Shown here piece after piece: positions 8,814 to 17,548 of a stretch of DNA of 64,000 nt. The number at the start of each line of letters is the position of its first letter. The stretch's first letter is position 1. Under the pieces are notes generated by a model that did no database searches, was not told the origin of the DNA, and was given only the letters and a program-made list of their open reading frames with translations. The DNA is from Deltaproteobacteria bacterium UBA5205 (GTDB lineage Bacteria > Desulfobacterota > Syntrophorhabdia > Syntrophorhabdales > Syntrophorhabdaceae). The translations under genes were made by a program, and so were the position numbers. Location of the stretch: contig DHVP01000037.1 of NCBI GenBank assembly GCA_002412715.1, forward strand, positions 7,624-71,623, read 5' to 3'.

Positions 8814-10427
8814 ATGGATCAGCTCGAAGATGTCACGAGACAGCGAACCCTGGGTGATAGGCTGAAGAGGCAGCGGGATGTTTTTCTGTCCGTCCTGCGG
8901 AAGGCCCCGTACGGGGCGGTCATTATTGGTAAGAACGGTAAGTATACCTTTATAAATAAGGAGTTCACGAAGATCACCGGGTACACCTTGAGGGATGTGC
9001 CCGACGGCACTACCTGGTTCCGCAAAGCATATCCGTCAAAGGCATACCGGATGAAGGTCATAGAAGCGTGGAAGAACGATCTTGCCCTGAAGGGCGTCAA
9101 GCAGACCTTTACCATAAAATGCAAAGACAGGAAGCAAAAGGACGTTGAGTTCAGACCCACACCTCTGGGCAAGGGCAACTGGATTGTAATGCTCTCCGAT
9201 ATTACCGAGCGGAAGAGGGTGGAAAAGGCCCTTCAGCATGCCCGGCAGGAGTTGGAGGAGCGCGTCCGGGAACGCACGGCCGAACTCAACGACATGAACA
9301 GGGCGCTTCAAACCGAGATCGCGGAGAGAAAAGAGTTCGAGGCGTCCCTTCGCGAGAGGGAGCTGCAACTCAGCGCCATCATCGAGGCCACAGACCTTAA
9401 TATCTACATATGTTCCCAGGATCACACGGTGGAGTTTATGAACGAAAAACTCATCCGGCGGACCGGCTACGACGGGACGGGCATGCCGTGCTACCAGGTG
9501 ATCCATGACAGGACATCCGTATGTCCGTGGTGCGTGAACACGAGGGTCTTCAAAGGCGAAACGGTCCGCTGGGAGATTCAGAGCCCGAAGGATGAACACT
9601 GGTACTACGTCGTCAACACACCTATCTACAATGCCGATGGTACCGTGTCCAAGTACGCGATGCTCCTCGATATCACGGCGCGCAAGGAGACCGAGGAAAA
9701 GATCGGGAAATTGAACGAGGAATTGAAGCAGCGCGTCGCGGAACTCAACTTTGCCAACAAGGAGCTTGAGGCGTTCAGCTATTCCATATCCCATGACCTC
9801 GCGACGCCGCTTGTAGCGATAGAAGGGTTTTCGAATATGTTGATAAAAAGATATTCTGAAAAACTTGACGAAAAGGGGTTACGCCTTCTGGGTACCATCG
9901 CCAGGAGCACCCAGCAGATGAAAGACCTGATAGACGACCTGCTCGCCTTCTCCCATCTGGGTCGTCAGAAGATGAGATTATCAGAGACCAACATGAGCCG
10001 GCTTGTCGCGGAGGTTTGTGAACAACTGCGATCGATTCACCCGGGAGGCGGTCTGGAGATTATCGTGAAAGACATTCCCGGGGCAAAGTGTGACAGGGCC
10101 ATGATACGGCAGGTCTTCGCGAATCTCATCGGCAACGCGATCAAGTACGGCAGGAAGCGGCATACCGTCGTCATTGAGATCGGAGGGGAGCGAAGCGGCA
10201 GGGACAACGTCTATTACGTAAAGGACAACGGCATCGGCTTCGCCATGGAAGACGCGAAAAGGATTTTCGAGGTATTTGAAAGACTCCATTGCTCCGATGA
10301 GTTTGAAGGCACCGGCATAGGGCTGTCAATCGTAAAAAGGGTGGTAGAAAGGCACGGGGGGAGAGTATGGGCCCAGAGCGGGGTTGAGGAAGGAGCCACG
10401 TTTTACTTTTCCATTCCAGCCGGTTGA
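8814..10427 (+). CDS. Cytosolic PAS-PAS sensor histidine kinase
   Basis: About 537 residues with no membrane segment. Order: PAS 1 (about 20-140, APYGAVIIGKNGKYTFINKEF), a coiled coil (EERVRERTAELNDMN), PAS 2 (about 185-300) with a Cys/His-rich insertion (CYQVIH then CPWC), HisKA with phospho-acceptor His327 (SISHDLATPL), and HATPase_c (N box NLIGNAIKYG, G1 DNGIGF, G2 GTGIGLSIVKR). It autophosphorylates and passes phosphate to an unknown response regulator; none is adjacent. The CPWC pair could bind metal or respond to redox, which is inference. The frame opens at 8727, but ATG 8814 fits the domain start and has a distant AAGGGG. Divergent from the WD40-caspase gene. Confidence 0.88.
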   Translation: MDQLEDVTRQRTLGDRLKRQRDVFLSVLRKAPYGAVIIGKNGKYTFINKEFTKITGYTLRDVPDGTTWFRKAYPSKAYRMKVIEAWKNDLALKGVKQTFTIKCKDRKQKDVEFRPTPLGKGNWIVMLSDITERKRVEKALQHARQELEERVRERTAELNDMNRALQTEIAERKEFEASLRERELQLSAIIEATDLNIYICSQDHTVEFMNEKLIRRTGYDGTGMPCYQVIHDRTSVCPWCVNTRVFKGETVRWEIQSPKDEHWYYVVNTPIYNADGTVSKYAMLLDITARKETEEKIGKLNEELKQRVAELNFANKELEAFSYSISHDLATPLVAIEGFSNMLIKRYSEKLDEKGLRLLGTIARSTQQMKDLIDDLLAFSHLGRQKMRLSETNMSRLVAEVCEQLRSIHPGGGLEIIVKDIPGAKCDRAMIRQVFANLIGNAIKYGRKRHTVVIEIGGERSGRDNVYYVKDNGIGFAMEDAKRIFEVFERLHCSDEFEGTGIGLSIVKRVVERHGGRVWAQSGVEEGATFYFSIPAG

Positions 10428-10447
10428 TCAGGAAAACACTGTGCGCC

Positions 10448-11758
10448 TTATCTGGCGTCTTTAAGCCTTCCCTTTCTCTTGTAGAGATCTTCCAGGGGCT
10501 CTACGTGTTCGGCGTCTATTGTCAGGTCCTTCACCTGCATCGGAATAAGCTTGACCGCGAGCGTCAGGATGGCGACGTTGCGCTGGGATTGACTCTGCTC
10601 GCGGGAGAAGAAATATTTCAGCAGAGGGATCTTTGACAGGAAAGGCAAGCCGACCTGGCTCTTGTACTGGGCGTCATTCACGAAGGTGCCCACGACGTAG
10701 CGTTTGTTGTTTGCCTTGAGCACCCGCGTGGTCGCGAATGTCTTCGTCGCATATTGCGGAGCTGTAGTTGTGGAATTGTAGGTTTGCTCGCCGGTGACCA
10801 CGCTGATCTTCACAAGCACATCGACCCGGACCTGGCTTTCCTCAGGGGTGCTCTTCCTGTAATCGATGGTGGTGGGTATGACATCTACGCTTGTCTCCAG
10901 CTGCTGATAGGATGTCATGACGTTCCCGTTGCGATCGGTGCTGAAAATGGGGATCTGCTGCATGTTCGTCAAAAGGGCCTTGGTTCCATTGCGTGTATAG
11001 ACCTCGCTGGCGACAAGGACCTTGCCCCTGTTAAAAGCTTCGTTCAGCTGGGCGATCTTGGAGAAGTCAGTCGCAGGAAGACCGGCCGTGACCTGGGCCG
11101 TGTATTGGTCCGATTGATCCGTACCAAAGGTCGCCTGGGCTGTACCGCCCAGGGTAAGCCCGATTATATCCGGGCTCAGTGTGAGCCCTATGCTATACGC
11201 ATCCTGATCGGCGAGCTCTCGAAGACTGGCTGATATTACGACAATATGCGCCTGGTTCTGGTCGGGTATGAACTGTTTGAGGATGTGGACTTTTTGAAGC
11301 AGTTCTTCCTTCGGTCCCAGCAGAATGAGCATCGGGGTAATGCCGGAAGCGGAATATACGACACCCTTGACCTTTCCCATGGTGCCGTTCTGTTCCAGCT
11401 GCGTCATGAGAGTGCGCATTGCTTCCACGCTCTCACGGTCGAAAAGTATTGTGGCGACGGTACCGTCGGAGCTGAGCTTGAAATTCAGCGGGCTGGCTTC
11501 GGCTACCAGCGGCGGCTCGGAATCCGGCGCTGTCGTCTTTTCCGGCGGCTGCGGCGGTTTCGGTCCAGTTGCCTCGTCAACAGGTGTTTGTTCCGTTGCG
11601 GCTGTCTCGATAGTGATCGCGGGTTTGCCGGGAGCGGTGTTGGTCGTACCGGCAGGCTGGTTTGCAGGGGGATTTGTCTGAGCGTTACTTTGAATGACCG
11701 CCGACGGCATTACCAAAAGGGCTGCCAGAATTATAAAGACCATCCGGCGCGTTCGCAC
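10448..11758 (-). CDS. Secretin-family protein (type II/III secretion C-terminal domain)
   Basis: About 436 residues with a Sec signal peptide (RTRRMVFIILAALLVMPSAVIQSNAQ), a proline/threonine-rich linker, then a region like the N-domain plus C-terminal ring domain of secretins: an outer-membrane pore family used by type II/III secretion and type IV pili. The tell-tale stretch VGLPFLSKIPLLKYFFS and the SVDVIPTTIDY and LLTNMQQIP segments support this. It is shorter than GspD or PilQ, and no other secretion genes are next to it, so its machine is unknown. I chose the GTG at 11758-11756 because GGAGGT lies nine bases upstream and it gives a clean signal peptide; ATG 11743 is the alternative. Convergent with the kinase ending at 10427. 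Confidence 0.8.
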   Translation of the reverse strand: MRTRRMVFIILAALLVMPSAVIQSNAQTNPPANQPAGTTNTAPGKPAITIETAATEQTPVDEATGPKPPQPPEKTTAPDSEPPLVAEASPLNFKLSSDGTVATILFDRESVEAMRTLMTQLEQNGTMGKVKGVVYSASGITPMLILLGPKEELLQKVHILKQFIPDQNQAHIVVISASLRELADQDAYSIGLTLSPDIIGLTLGGTAQATFGTDQSDQYTAQVTAGLPATDFSKIAQLNEAFNRGKVLVASEVYTRNGTKALLTNMQQIPIFSTDRNGNVMTSYQQLETSVDVIPTTIDYRKSTPEESQVRVDVLVKISVVTGEQTYNSTTTAPQYATKTFATTRVLKANNKRYVVGTFVNDAQYKSQVGLPFLSKIPLLKYFFSREQSQSQRNVAILTLAVKLIPMQVKDLTIDAEHVEPLEDLYKRKGRLKDAR

Positions 11759-11949
11759 AGGTCGGTTACCTCCAAGGGTAATCACGAAGCAACTAGCCGG
11801 CATAGTCGATGCCGGTATTCCCGTTTTTCATTGCTCTGACCGAAGACGTCTCTTTCATTGCATGCAGAAGGCGATCTGGCACACAGCAGGAGAAAGATGA
11901 CATCCTGGTGGACACTTAATATTGTTATGTAATGCGGGTGAATTAAAAA

Positions 11950-12024
11950 TGGTAGGCGCTAGGGGTATTGAACCCCTGACCTCTACCGCGTCAAGGTAGC
12001 GCTCTCCCACTGAGCTAAGCGCCT
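11950..12024 (-). tRNA. tRNA-Val (anticodon GAC), CCA encoded
   Basis: A complete 75-base cloverleaf on the minus strand. Acceptor AGGCGCT pairs with AGCGCCT; the discriminator is A followed by encoded CCA. The D-arm is GCTC/GAGC. The anticodon stem CTACC/GGTAG carries loop TTGACGC, giving anticodon GAC, which reads GUC and GUU valine codons. The T-arm AGGGG/CCCCT has the usual TTCAA loop. The D-loop is short but normal for the class. Confidence 0.97.
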
Positions 12025-12035
12025 ACAGCATTCCT

Positions 12036-12065
12036 TTTATATCAGCTCTATGGAAAAAAAGTCAA
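12036..12065 (-). promoter_or_regulatory. Predicted promoter of tRNA-Val
   Basis: TTGACT (12065-12060), an 18-base spacer and TATAAA (12041-12036) lie just upstream of the tRNA on the minus strand. The match to the sigma70 consensus is good in both boxes, and the distance to the mature 5' end is short, as usual for tRNA genes. Confidence 0.6.
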
Positions 12066-12084
12066 GACAAACTTTGAAGAGGGA

Positions 12085-12119
12085 GGGCCGGGCTTCCACT
12101 ACGCCTTAAGTCCCGGCCC
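12085..12119 (-). terminator. Hairpin downstream of clpB, possible terminator
   Basis: GGGCCGGG (12085-12092) pairs with CCCGGCCC (12112-12119) around a loop of about 19 bases, just after the clpB stop. There is no immediate T-run on the minus strand, so it may be a 3' stabilising stem or an atypical terminator between clpB and the tRNA-Val promoter. Confidence 0.4.
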
Positions 12120-12132
12120 CTGTGTATGAAGT

Positions 12133-14715
12133 CTATTTCTTGAAGACCACGCCGCCTTTTCCATCGACGTCGACCGTCACTTTGTCGCCGTCTTTGACCT
12201 CGCCTTTGAGGATCATGAGGGCAAGGGCATCCTGGATCTTTTTCTGGATCAATCGTTTCAGGGGTCGAGCTCCATAGGCGGGGTCGTAGCCTTCTTTAGA
12301 GATGAGGGCCCTGAGCTTGTCGGTAAAGACGAGCTCGATTTCGCGATCGGCGGCCCTTCTTGCCATGATGTCGAGCTGGAGTCTTACGATCTCTTTTATG
12401 TTGTCAGCCGACAGACTTCTGAATATGATGATATCGTCGATGCGGTTGACGAATTCCGGCTTGAAATGTGTTTTCACCGCCTCGCTTACGCGGTCCTTCA
12501 TCTCGTCGTAGTCTTTGTCGGTGAGGTCCGTTATCCACTGGCTCCCGATATTGGATGTCATGATGATAACGGAGTTCTTGAAGTCCACGGTTCGTCCCTG
12601 ACCATCGGTGAGCCGTCCGTCATCGAGGACCTGGAGGAGCACATTAAAAACCTCCGGGTGGGCCTTCTCGACCTCGTCGAGGAGAATGATGGAGTAGGGG
12701 CGTCTGCGGACGGCCTCCGTGAGATAGCCGCCTTCCTCGTATCCCACGTATCCGGGAGGCGCGCCGATAAGGCGCGATACCGAGTGTTTTTCCATGAATT
12801 CGCTCATGTCGATGCGGACGATGGCCTGCTCGTCGTCAAAGAGGAACTCAGCCAGCGCCCGTGCCAGCTCGGTCTTGCCGACGCCGGTGGGACCCAGGAA
12901 AAGAAATGACCCCAGCGGCCGGTTGGGGTCCTGAAGGCCGGCCCGCGCACGCCGTATGGTGTTCGCGACGGCGCCGATGGCCTCGTCCTGGCCGATGACG
13001 CGCCGATGGATATTCTCTTCCATATGTACGAGCTTGTCCATCTCCCCCTCGAGCATTTTCGATACGGGGATGCCCGTCCATTTGGAGACTACCCTCGCTA
13101 TGTCTTCCTCGTCGACCTCCTCTTTCAGCATCTTTTTGCCTTTCTGGAGCGCGGCAAGGTCGTCATTCTTCTGCTTCAATTCCTGTTCCAGGGTGGTAAT
13201 CGTGCCGTAGCGGATCTCAGCCACCCTTCCGAAATCGCCCTTGCGTTCCAGCTCATCCGCCTGGGTCCTGGCCTGGTCGATCTTCTCTTTTATCTCGGAG
13301 CTGCCCGTGATGAGGGTTTTTTCCTGTTCCCAGTGTTTGCGTCTGGCTTCGACATCTTTTTTCAGTTCCGCCAGTTCATCCTGAAGTTTCTTCCTGCGTT
13401 CCTTGGATGCCTCGTCCTTTTCCTTCTTAAGCGCCTCGATCTCGATCTCGGACTGGATGATCTTCCGATCGATCTCGTCGATCTCGGTGGGCACACTGTC
13501 GATCTCCATGCGGAGTCTCGATGAGGCCTCGTCAACGAGATCGATTGCCTTGTCCGGGAGAAACCTGTCGGTGATATAGCGATGCGACAGAGTTGCCGCT
13601 GCAATGAGCGCCGGATCCTTGATGACCACACGGTGATGGAGTTCATACTTTTCCTTGAGGCCCCTGAGGATGGCGATAGTCTCTTCGACGGATGGTTCCC
13701 CCACGTAGACAGGCTGAAAACGCCTTTCCAGTGCGGCGTCCTTCTCTATGTACTTGCGGTATTCATCGAGGGTGGTGGCCCCGATGCACCTCAACTCCCC
13801 CCGGGCCAGGGCCGGTTTGAGCATGTTCGACGCGTCGACGGCCCCCTGGGCGCCGCCGGCGCCGACTATGGTATGGAGTTCATCAATGAAAAGAATGACC
13901 GTACCCGCCGCTTCGTCGATCTCCTTGAGGACCGCCTTGAGCCTGTCCTCAAATTCGCCCCGGTATTTCGCTCCTGCGAGCAGGGAGCCGAGGTCGAGGG
14001 AAAGGACGCGTTTGTTCTTGAGGGTCTCGGGGATGTCGCCTGAAATGATACGCTGCGCAAGACCTTCCACGATGGCCGTCTTGCCGACGCCGGGCTCACC
14101 TATGATAACGGGATTGTTCTTCGTTCTGCGCGAAAGTACCTGCATTACCCTGCGGACCTCTTCGTCGCGGCCGATGACCGGATCGAGCTTGCCCTTGCGG
14201 GCTTCTTCCGTCAAATCACGGCAGTAGCGCTGAAGGGCCTGGTATTTCTCCTCGGGCGCCTGGTCGGTCACGCGCTGGGTTCCCCTGAGGTCCTTGAGGA
14301 CGGTATATATGCTGTCCTTTGTTATCCCGTATATCCTTAACGTTGCCGCAGCCGGGCCGTCTTTTCCATCAGCTATGCCGATGAGCAGGTGCTCTGTGCT
14401 CACGAATTCGTCCTTGAGCCTTTCCGCTTCGGCGAAAGCCGTATCAAGGGTCTGTTTGAAACGGGAAGAGATGTAGGTCTGAGCGCCGCCTTCTACGCGG
14501 GGTATCTTCGCTAGCTCCCGCTCCAGGTCACGCGCGATGATATCGGCTTTTGCACCGAGTTTGTCCAGTATGGGTCTTATAATCCCCTCTTTCTGGGAGA
14601 CAAGCGCAAAGAGAAGATGTTCGTTTTCGATACTCTGCTGACCCAGGGATTCAGCTTTCTTTTGAGCCTCTTGAATGGCTTCCTGGGCCTTGATGGTCAG
14701 TTTTTCCCAGTTCAT
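12133..14715 (-). CDS. clpB: ATP-dependent disaggregase ClpB
   Basis: Hsp100 chaperone that pulls apart protein aggregates together with DnaK in the cytoplasm. From [11 protein letters not shown] it is 860 residues, the family norm. Domains: Clp N (about 1-150), AAA+ 1 with Walker A GEPGVGKT and Walker B ILFIDELH, the long coiled-coil middle domain (about 400-530), AAA+ 2 with Walker A GPTGVGKT, and the C-terminal D2-small domain. The frame is open to 14796, but ATG 14715 has GAGGTGG upstream and fits homologues. A CCTTGAAG box (14799-14791) resembles a heat-shock sigma32 -35 element, but I cannot find a convincing CCCCAT -10, so heat-shock control is only suggested. Monocistronic. Confidence 0.97.
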   Translation of the reverse strand: MNWEKLTIKAQEAIQEAQKKAESLGQQSIENEHLLFALVSQKEGIIRPILDKLGAKADIIARDLERELAKIPRVEGGAQTYISSRFKQTLDTAFAEAERLKDEFVSTEHLLIGIADGKDGPAAATLRIYGITKDSIYTVLKDLRGTQRVTDQAPEEKYQALQRYCRDLTEEARKGKLDPVIGRDEEVRRVMQVLSRRTKNNPVIIGEPGVGKTAIVEGLAQRIISGDIPETLKNKRVLSLDLGSLLAGAKYRGEFEDRLKAVLKEIDEAAGTVILFIDELHTIVGAGGAQGAVDASNMLKPALARGELRCIGATTLDEYRKYIEKDAALERRFQPVYVGEPSVEETIAILRGLKEKYELHHRVVIKDPALIAAATLSHRYITDRFLPDKAIDLVDEASSRLRMEIDSVPTEIDEIDRKIIQSEIEIEALKKEKDEASKERRKKLQDELAELKKDVEARRKHWEQEKTLITGSSEIKEKIDQARTQADELERKGDFGRVAEIRYGTITTLEQELKQKNDDLAALQKGKKMLKEEVDEEDIARVVSKWTGIPVSKMLEGEMDKLVHMEENIHRRVIGQDEAIGAVANTIRRARAGLQDPNRPLGSFLFLGPTGVGKTELARALAEFLFDDEQAIVRIDMSEFMEKHSVSRLIGAPPGYVGYEEGGYLTEAVRRRPYSIILLDEVEKAHPEVFNVLLQVLDDGRLTDGQGRTVDFKNSVIIMTSNIGSQWITDLTDKDYDEMKDRVSEAVKTHFKPEFVNRIDDIIIFRSLSADNIKEIVRLQLDIMARRAADREIELVFTDKLRALISKEGYDPAYGARPLKRLIQKKIQDALALMILKGEVKDGDKVTVDVDGKGGVVFKK

Positions 14716-14954
14716 TGCGTCCACCTCGTAAGATATTGTCAATCCGTCCTCAGCGGTGGTAGCCGCCTTGGATACAACCGTGTTAATATACTTCAAGGGG
14801 TGAAATCCGAAATCTTAGCTAAAATATAAGCACGATATCCCGAGAATCAACGGTTTGGTTCTGCCGGAGAAGGAGACATTTCCAGGGAGTCCGGGCAATC
14901 CCGACAGAACACAGGAGCGAGGGATCATCCGCCCGGGAAGATACACGGCGCCTT

Positions 14955-14983
14955 TTGACATCACCCCCCCGTTATGCTAAAGA
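14955..14983 (+). promoter_or_regulatory. Predicted promoter of the ttuB-ttuA pair
   Basis: A perfect TTGACA (14955-14960), a 17-base spacer containing a run of seven C, and a weak TAAAGA (14978-14983). Transcription would begin near 14990, almost at the ATG of the sulfur-carrier gene (14991), which has no ribosome-binding site. A leaderless or nearly leaderless message is therefore possible. Confidence 0.4.
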
Positions 14984-14990
14984 AATAGCC

Positions 14991-15179
14991 ATGAATGTCA
15001 ACTGGGAGGGAAAAGAGTATGTCTTCGAGAAGCCGATGCTCGTTTCCCGGCTCCTGGAGAAACTCGAGGTCAGCAAAGAGGGACATCTCGTGGTCGCCAA
15101 CAACCGGCTCGTCACCGAGGACCACCGACTCGGAGCCGATGATATCGTAAAGGTCGTACGGGTCGTATCGGGCGGATGA
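14991..15179 (+). CDS. ThiS/MoaD-like sulfur-carrier protein, TtuB-like
   Basis: A 62-residue ubiquitin-fold protein ending in the diagnostic Gly-Gly (VVRVVSGG). In this family the C-terminal Gly is adenylated and converted to a thiocarboxylate that donates sulfur. It overlaps the next gene by four bases (ATGA at 15176-15179), and that gene encodes a TtuA-type tRNA thiolase, so the natural reading is a TtuB-like carrier feeding tRNA 2-thiolation. ThiS for thiamine or MoaD for molybdopterin are less likely because no thi or moa genes are nearby. No activating E1-like enzyme (ThiF/MoeB/TtuC) is in the window. The start at 14991 lacks a clear ribosome site; a TTG at 14955 in frame is instead part of the promoter. 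Confidence 0.85.
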   Translation: MNVNWEGKEYVFEKPMLVSRLLEKLEVSKEGHLVVANNRLVTEDHRLGADDIVKVVRVVSGG

Positions 15180-16117
15180 AGTGCAAGATTTGCGGACAGA
15201 CGGCGAGCATCAACCTGCGGTCCCACAAGACCGCCTTCTGCGATACGCATTTTCTTACTTTTTTCGAAAAGAGGGTAAACACCACCATCCGGAGGTACAA
15301 GCTCATTGGCGACGGTGATCGTCCGGTGGTCGCCGTTTCGGGCGGCAAGGACTCGCTTTCCCTCTGGGTTTTTCTGACGAGGATGGGTTACGCTGCCGAC
15401 GGCGTGTATGTCAATCTCGGCATCGGCGACTATTCCCGGGTGTCTTTGGAGAAGATCAAGGCCGTTGCCGACAGAATCGGAAGAAAGGTCTTTATCTTTC
15501 ACGTGGCCGATGTTTTCGGCAGGGACATCAGCGAGGTGGCGAAAGCCCTGCGCCGGGTACCCTGTTCAGCGTGCGGCATGATAAAGCGGTATGTCATGAA
15601 CAGGGTCTGTATGGACAAAGGCTACAACCTTTTGCTGACGGGGCACAACCTTGACGATGAGGCGGCCGCCCTCTTCGGGAATGTGCTTTACTGGAAGAAG
15701 GAATATCTGTGGAGAAAGGACATATCTCTTGACGAAAGGGAAGGCCATCTGTCGCGGAAGGCCAAGCCGTTCTTTCTGTGCTCGGAGCGAGAGGTGGCTG
15801 CGTACGCCATCATCTCCGGCATCGATTACATATATGAAGAGTGCCCCTATGCAAAGGGGGCCAAGACCATCTTATATAAAGGGATCCTGGGCAAGCTCGA
15901 GGAGACCTCACCGGGAACGAAGCTCATGTTCGTCAAGGGATATCTGAAAGAGCTCACGGAAATGAAGGCGCTCAATCAGAGGGACGGCGAGGCATCAGGG
16001 GAAATGCAGTACTGTGCCACCTGCGGATATCCGTCCGGCGGCGAAGGATGCGGTTACTGCCGGACCCTTCAGAAATTTGAGCTTCCTTACTCTGCCGGGT
16101 TCGAGGAATATGGTTGA
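15176..16117 (+). CDS. TtuA/Ncs6-family tRNA 2-thiolation enzyme
   Basis: PP-loop ATPase of the TtuA/TtcA/Ncs6 group (313 residues), which adenylates a tRNA base and replaces oxygen by sulfur. Visible features: N-terminal zinc finger C3-C6-C22-H25, PP-loop SGGKDS (55-60), C130 and C133 in VPCSACG and C223 in EECPY (the three cysteines that hold the catalytic [4Fe-4S] cluster in Thermus TtuA, at nearly the same numbers), and a C-terminal zinc finger C280-C283-C292-C295. Two zinc fingers separate this from TtcA. Translationally coupled to the Gly-Gly carrier upstream. Likely product is 2-thio-(methyl)uridine at position 54, as in Thermus, but Ncs6-type action on U34 cannot be excluded. Confidence 0.88.
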   Translation: MKCKICGQTASINLRSHKTAFCDTHFLTFFEKRVNTTIRRYKLIGDGDRPVVAVSGGKDSLSLWVFLTRMGYAADGVYVNLGIGDYSRVSLEKIKAVADRIGRKVFIFHVADVFGRDISEVAKALRRVPCSACGMIKRYVMNRVCMDKGYNLLLTGHNLDDEAAALFGNVLYWKKEYLWRKDISLDEREGHLSRKAKPFFLCSEREVAAYAIISGIDYIYEECPYAKGAKTILYKGILGKLEETSPGTKLMFVKGYLKELTEMKALNQRDGEASGEMQYCATCGYPSGGEGCGYCRTLQKFELPYSAGFEEYG

Positions 16118-16123
16118 TATCAA

Positions 16124-16152
16124 TTGACAGGGGCGGGCCCGGGTGACATAAT
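16124..16152 (+). promoter_or_regulatory. Strong predicted sigma70-type promoter before the GAF gene
   Basis: TTGACA (16124-16129), a 17-base spacer and CATAAT (16147-16152). Transcription would start about 16159, only six bases before the ATG at 16165, and no ribosome-binding site is visible, so the transcript may be leaderless. Its strength suggests that the GAF gene and mreB are transcribed from here. Confidence 0.6.
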
Positions 16153-16164
16153 TCGGGTATAAAA

Positions 16165-17535
16165 ATGATAGACAGGTTGTCGCAGCTTATCTTCAATATC
16201 TACGAGGCGTTTACCGTAGCGTTCTACATTCGGGAAAAGGACACCCTTACGTGTCTCTCTTCGGTTACCTTTGCCAGGAGTTTCGATGCTAAGAAGAGCA
16301 TTTCCGTGGAGGGGACTCTTCCCGGCTGGGTGATCAAACACAACGCTCCGCTCATCATACCTAACTTCGACAGGGACGAGGACGCTCTTGGCTATTATGG
16401 CGCCAGTGAAGGAATAAAGTCTTTCATGGGATATCCCATGGACACAAAGGGCGTCATCATCGTTGACAGCAAGAAGAAATATGTCTTTACCGATAAAGAG
16501 AAAAAGATACTCGGCTCTTTCGCGTCCCTCATTCACGAGGAAATCAAGCAGGAAAGAAAAGCGCTTCATGCCGAGGAAACCATGGAGGAGTTGTACGCGG
16601 AGAGACGAATTCTGAACCTCCTGTCCGCCCTGAACACATCGAAAGTATCCACCCCTGACGTCCTTACGGAGATACTGGGTCTTTCGGGAGGGACCTTCTG
16701 CTTCATCGGCATGGAGAAGAAGGGCCTTCTCGTCATCCAGGACGTGGTGGGTATCGAAAAGGGCGATGCGGTAAAAAAAGAATGTCACCCCGGCGAGAGC
16801 ATCGCTTCGGTGGTTTTCGAGGGCGGCAGGGAACTTCTTCTTCCCCATGGCAGCGCCTATCTTCGCGAAAGATCCCTCTTCTTTCCCAATGAACCGTTCA
16901 AGGCGCGCCAGTTTTTCGGTTTTCCCCTGATCACGGAAGACACGACCTTTGGGGTCATAGGCTTCGTTTCCCTTGACGAGAACGAACTCAAGCAAAGCGC
17001 CATCGGCGCATTGAGAAATCTTTCCTGCCTTCTGTCACTCTATTTCACCGCTCAGTGGATGCGCGAGCACCTGGACAGGATACGGGATTTCGATCCCGTG
17101 ACGGGCGCAGTACAGTTTCCCGTGTTTCTGAGCGCCGTGGAGACGATGGCCAGAAAGAATGAGCGGTTTTCCATCCTCTGCGTCAAGCTGGGGAACATCG
17201 TCCTCTATAACAGAAAAATGGGTTCCGAAGGGACGAACGATCTCTTGAGGAGGATCTGCCAGGTCATCCGTTATTGTGCCGGGGGCAAGGCCTTCGTGGC
17301 CCGGAAGAACGGGGGCCGCTTCTTTGTCCTTCTCAAGGGCGGGGAGACCTTCGAAACGAGAAACATGATGAAGCTTCTCTACCATGCCGTGGGTAAAAGC
17401 CTGTCAGAGGAAGGGCTGTCGGCGGGAGCCGGAATGATAGAACTCGGTACGGTCAGCTATCCCGACGATTCGCGCGACCTGTGGGAGCTTTTTGACAGGA
17501 TAGAAGAAAAGAAAATACGCAAATTCATTGAATAA
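16165..17535 (+). CDS. GAF-GAF protein with degenerate GGDEF domain
   Basis: A soluble 456-residue protein. Residues ~5-125 and ~145-300 look like two GAF ligand-binding domains (GVIIVDSKKKYVFTDKEKKILGSF; FGVIGFVSLDENELKQSAIGALRNL). The C-terminal ~140 residues (DFDPVTGAVQFPVFLSAVE ... RKNGGRFFVLLKGG) have the layout of a GGDEF domain, but the active-site motif reads GGRFF, so diguanylate cyclase activity is not expected; it may bind GTP or c-di-GMP or act as a scaffold. It ends 13 bases before mreB and probably shares its transcript, hinting at a role in cell-shape control. That link is inference from position only. Confidence 0.75.
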   Translation: MIDRLSQLIFNIYEAFTVAFYIREKDTLTCLSSVTFARSFDAKKSISVEGTLPGWVIKHNAPLIIPNFDRDEDALGYYGASEGIKSFMGYPMDTKGVIIVDSKKKYVFTDKEKKILGSFASLIHEEIKQERKALHAEETMEELYAERRILNLLSALNTSKVSTPDVLTEILGLSGGTFCFIGMEKKGLLVIQDVVGIEKGDAVKKECHPGESIASVVFEGGRELLLPHGSAYLRERSLFFPNEPFKARQFFGFPLITEDTTFGVIGFVSLDENELKQSAIGALRNLSCLLSLYFTAQWMREHLDRIRDFDPVTGAVQFPVFLSAVETMARKNERFSILCVKLGNIVLYNRKMGSEGTNDLLRRICQVIRYCAGGKAFVARKNGGRFFVLLKGGETFETRNMMKLLYHAVGKSLSEEGLSAGAGMIELGTVSYPDDSRDLWELFDRIEEKKIRKFIE

Positions 17536-17548
17536 GGAGGAAGGGGGC

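Noticed and set aside
14716..14796. 27-codon N-terminal extension of ClpB
   Set aside because: It overlaps the likely promoter region, has no ribosome site, and ClpB proteins start at MNWEKLT-type sequences.
16165..17535. Active diguanylate cyclase
   Set aside because: The GG(D/E)EF motif is replaced by GGRFF, so c-di-GMP synthesis is unlikely.
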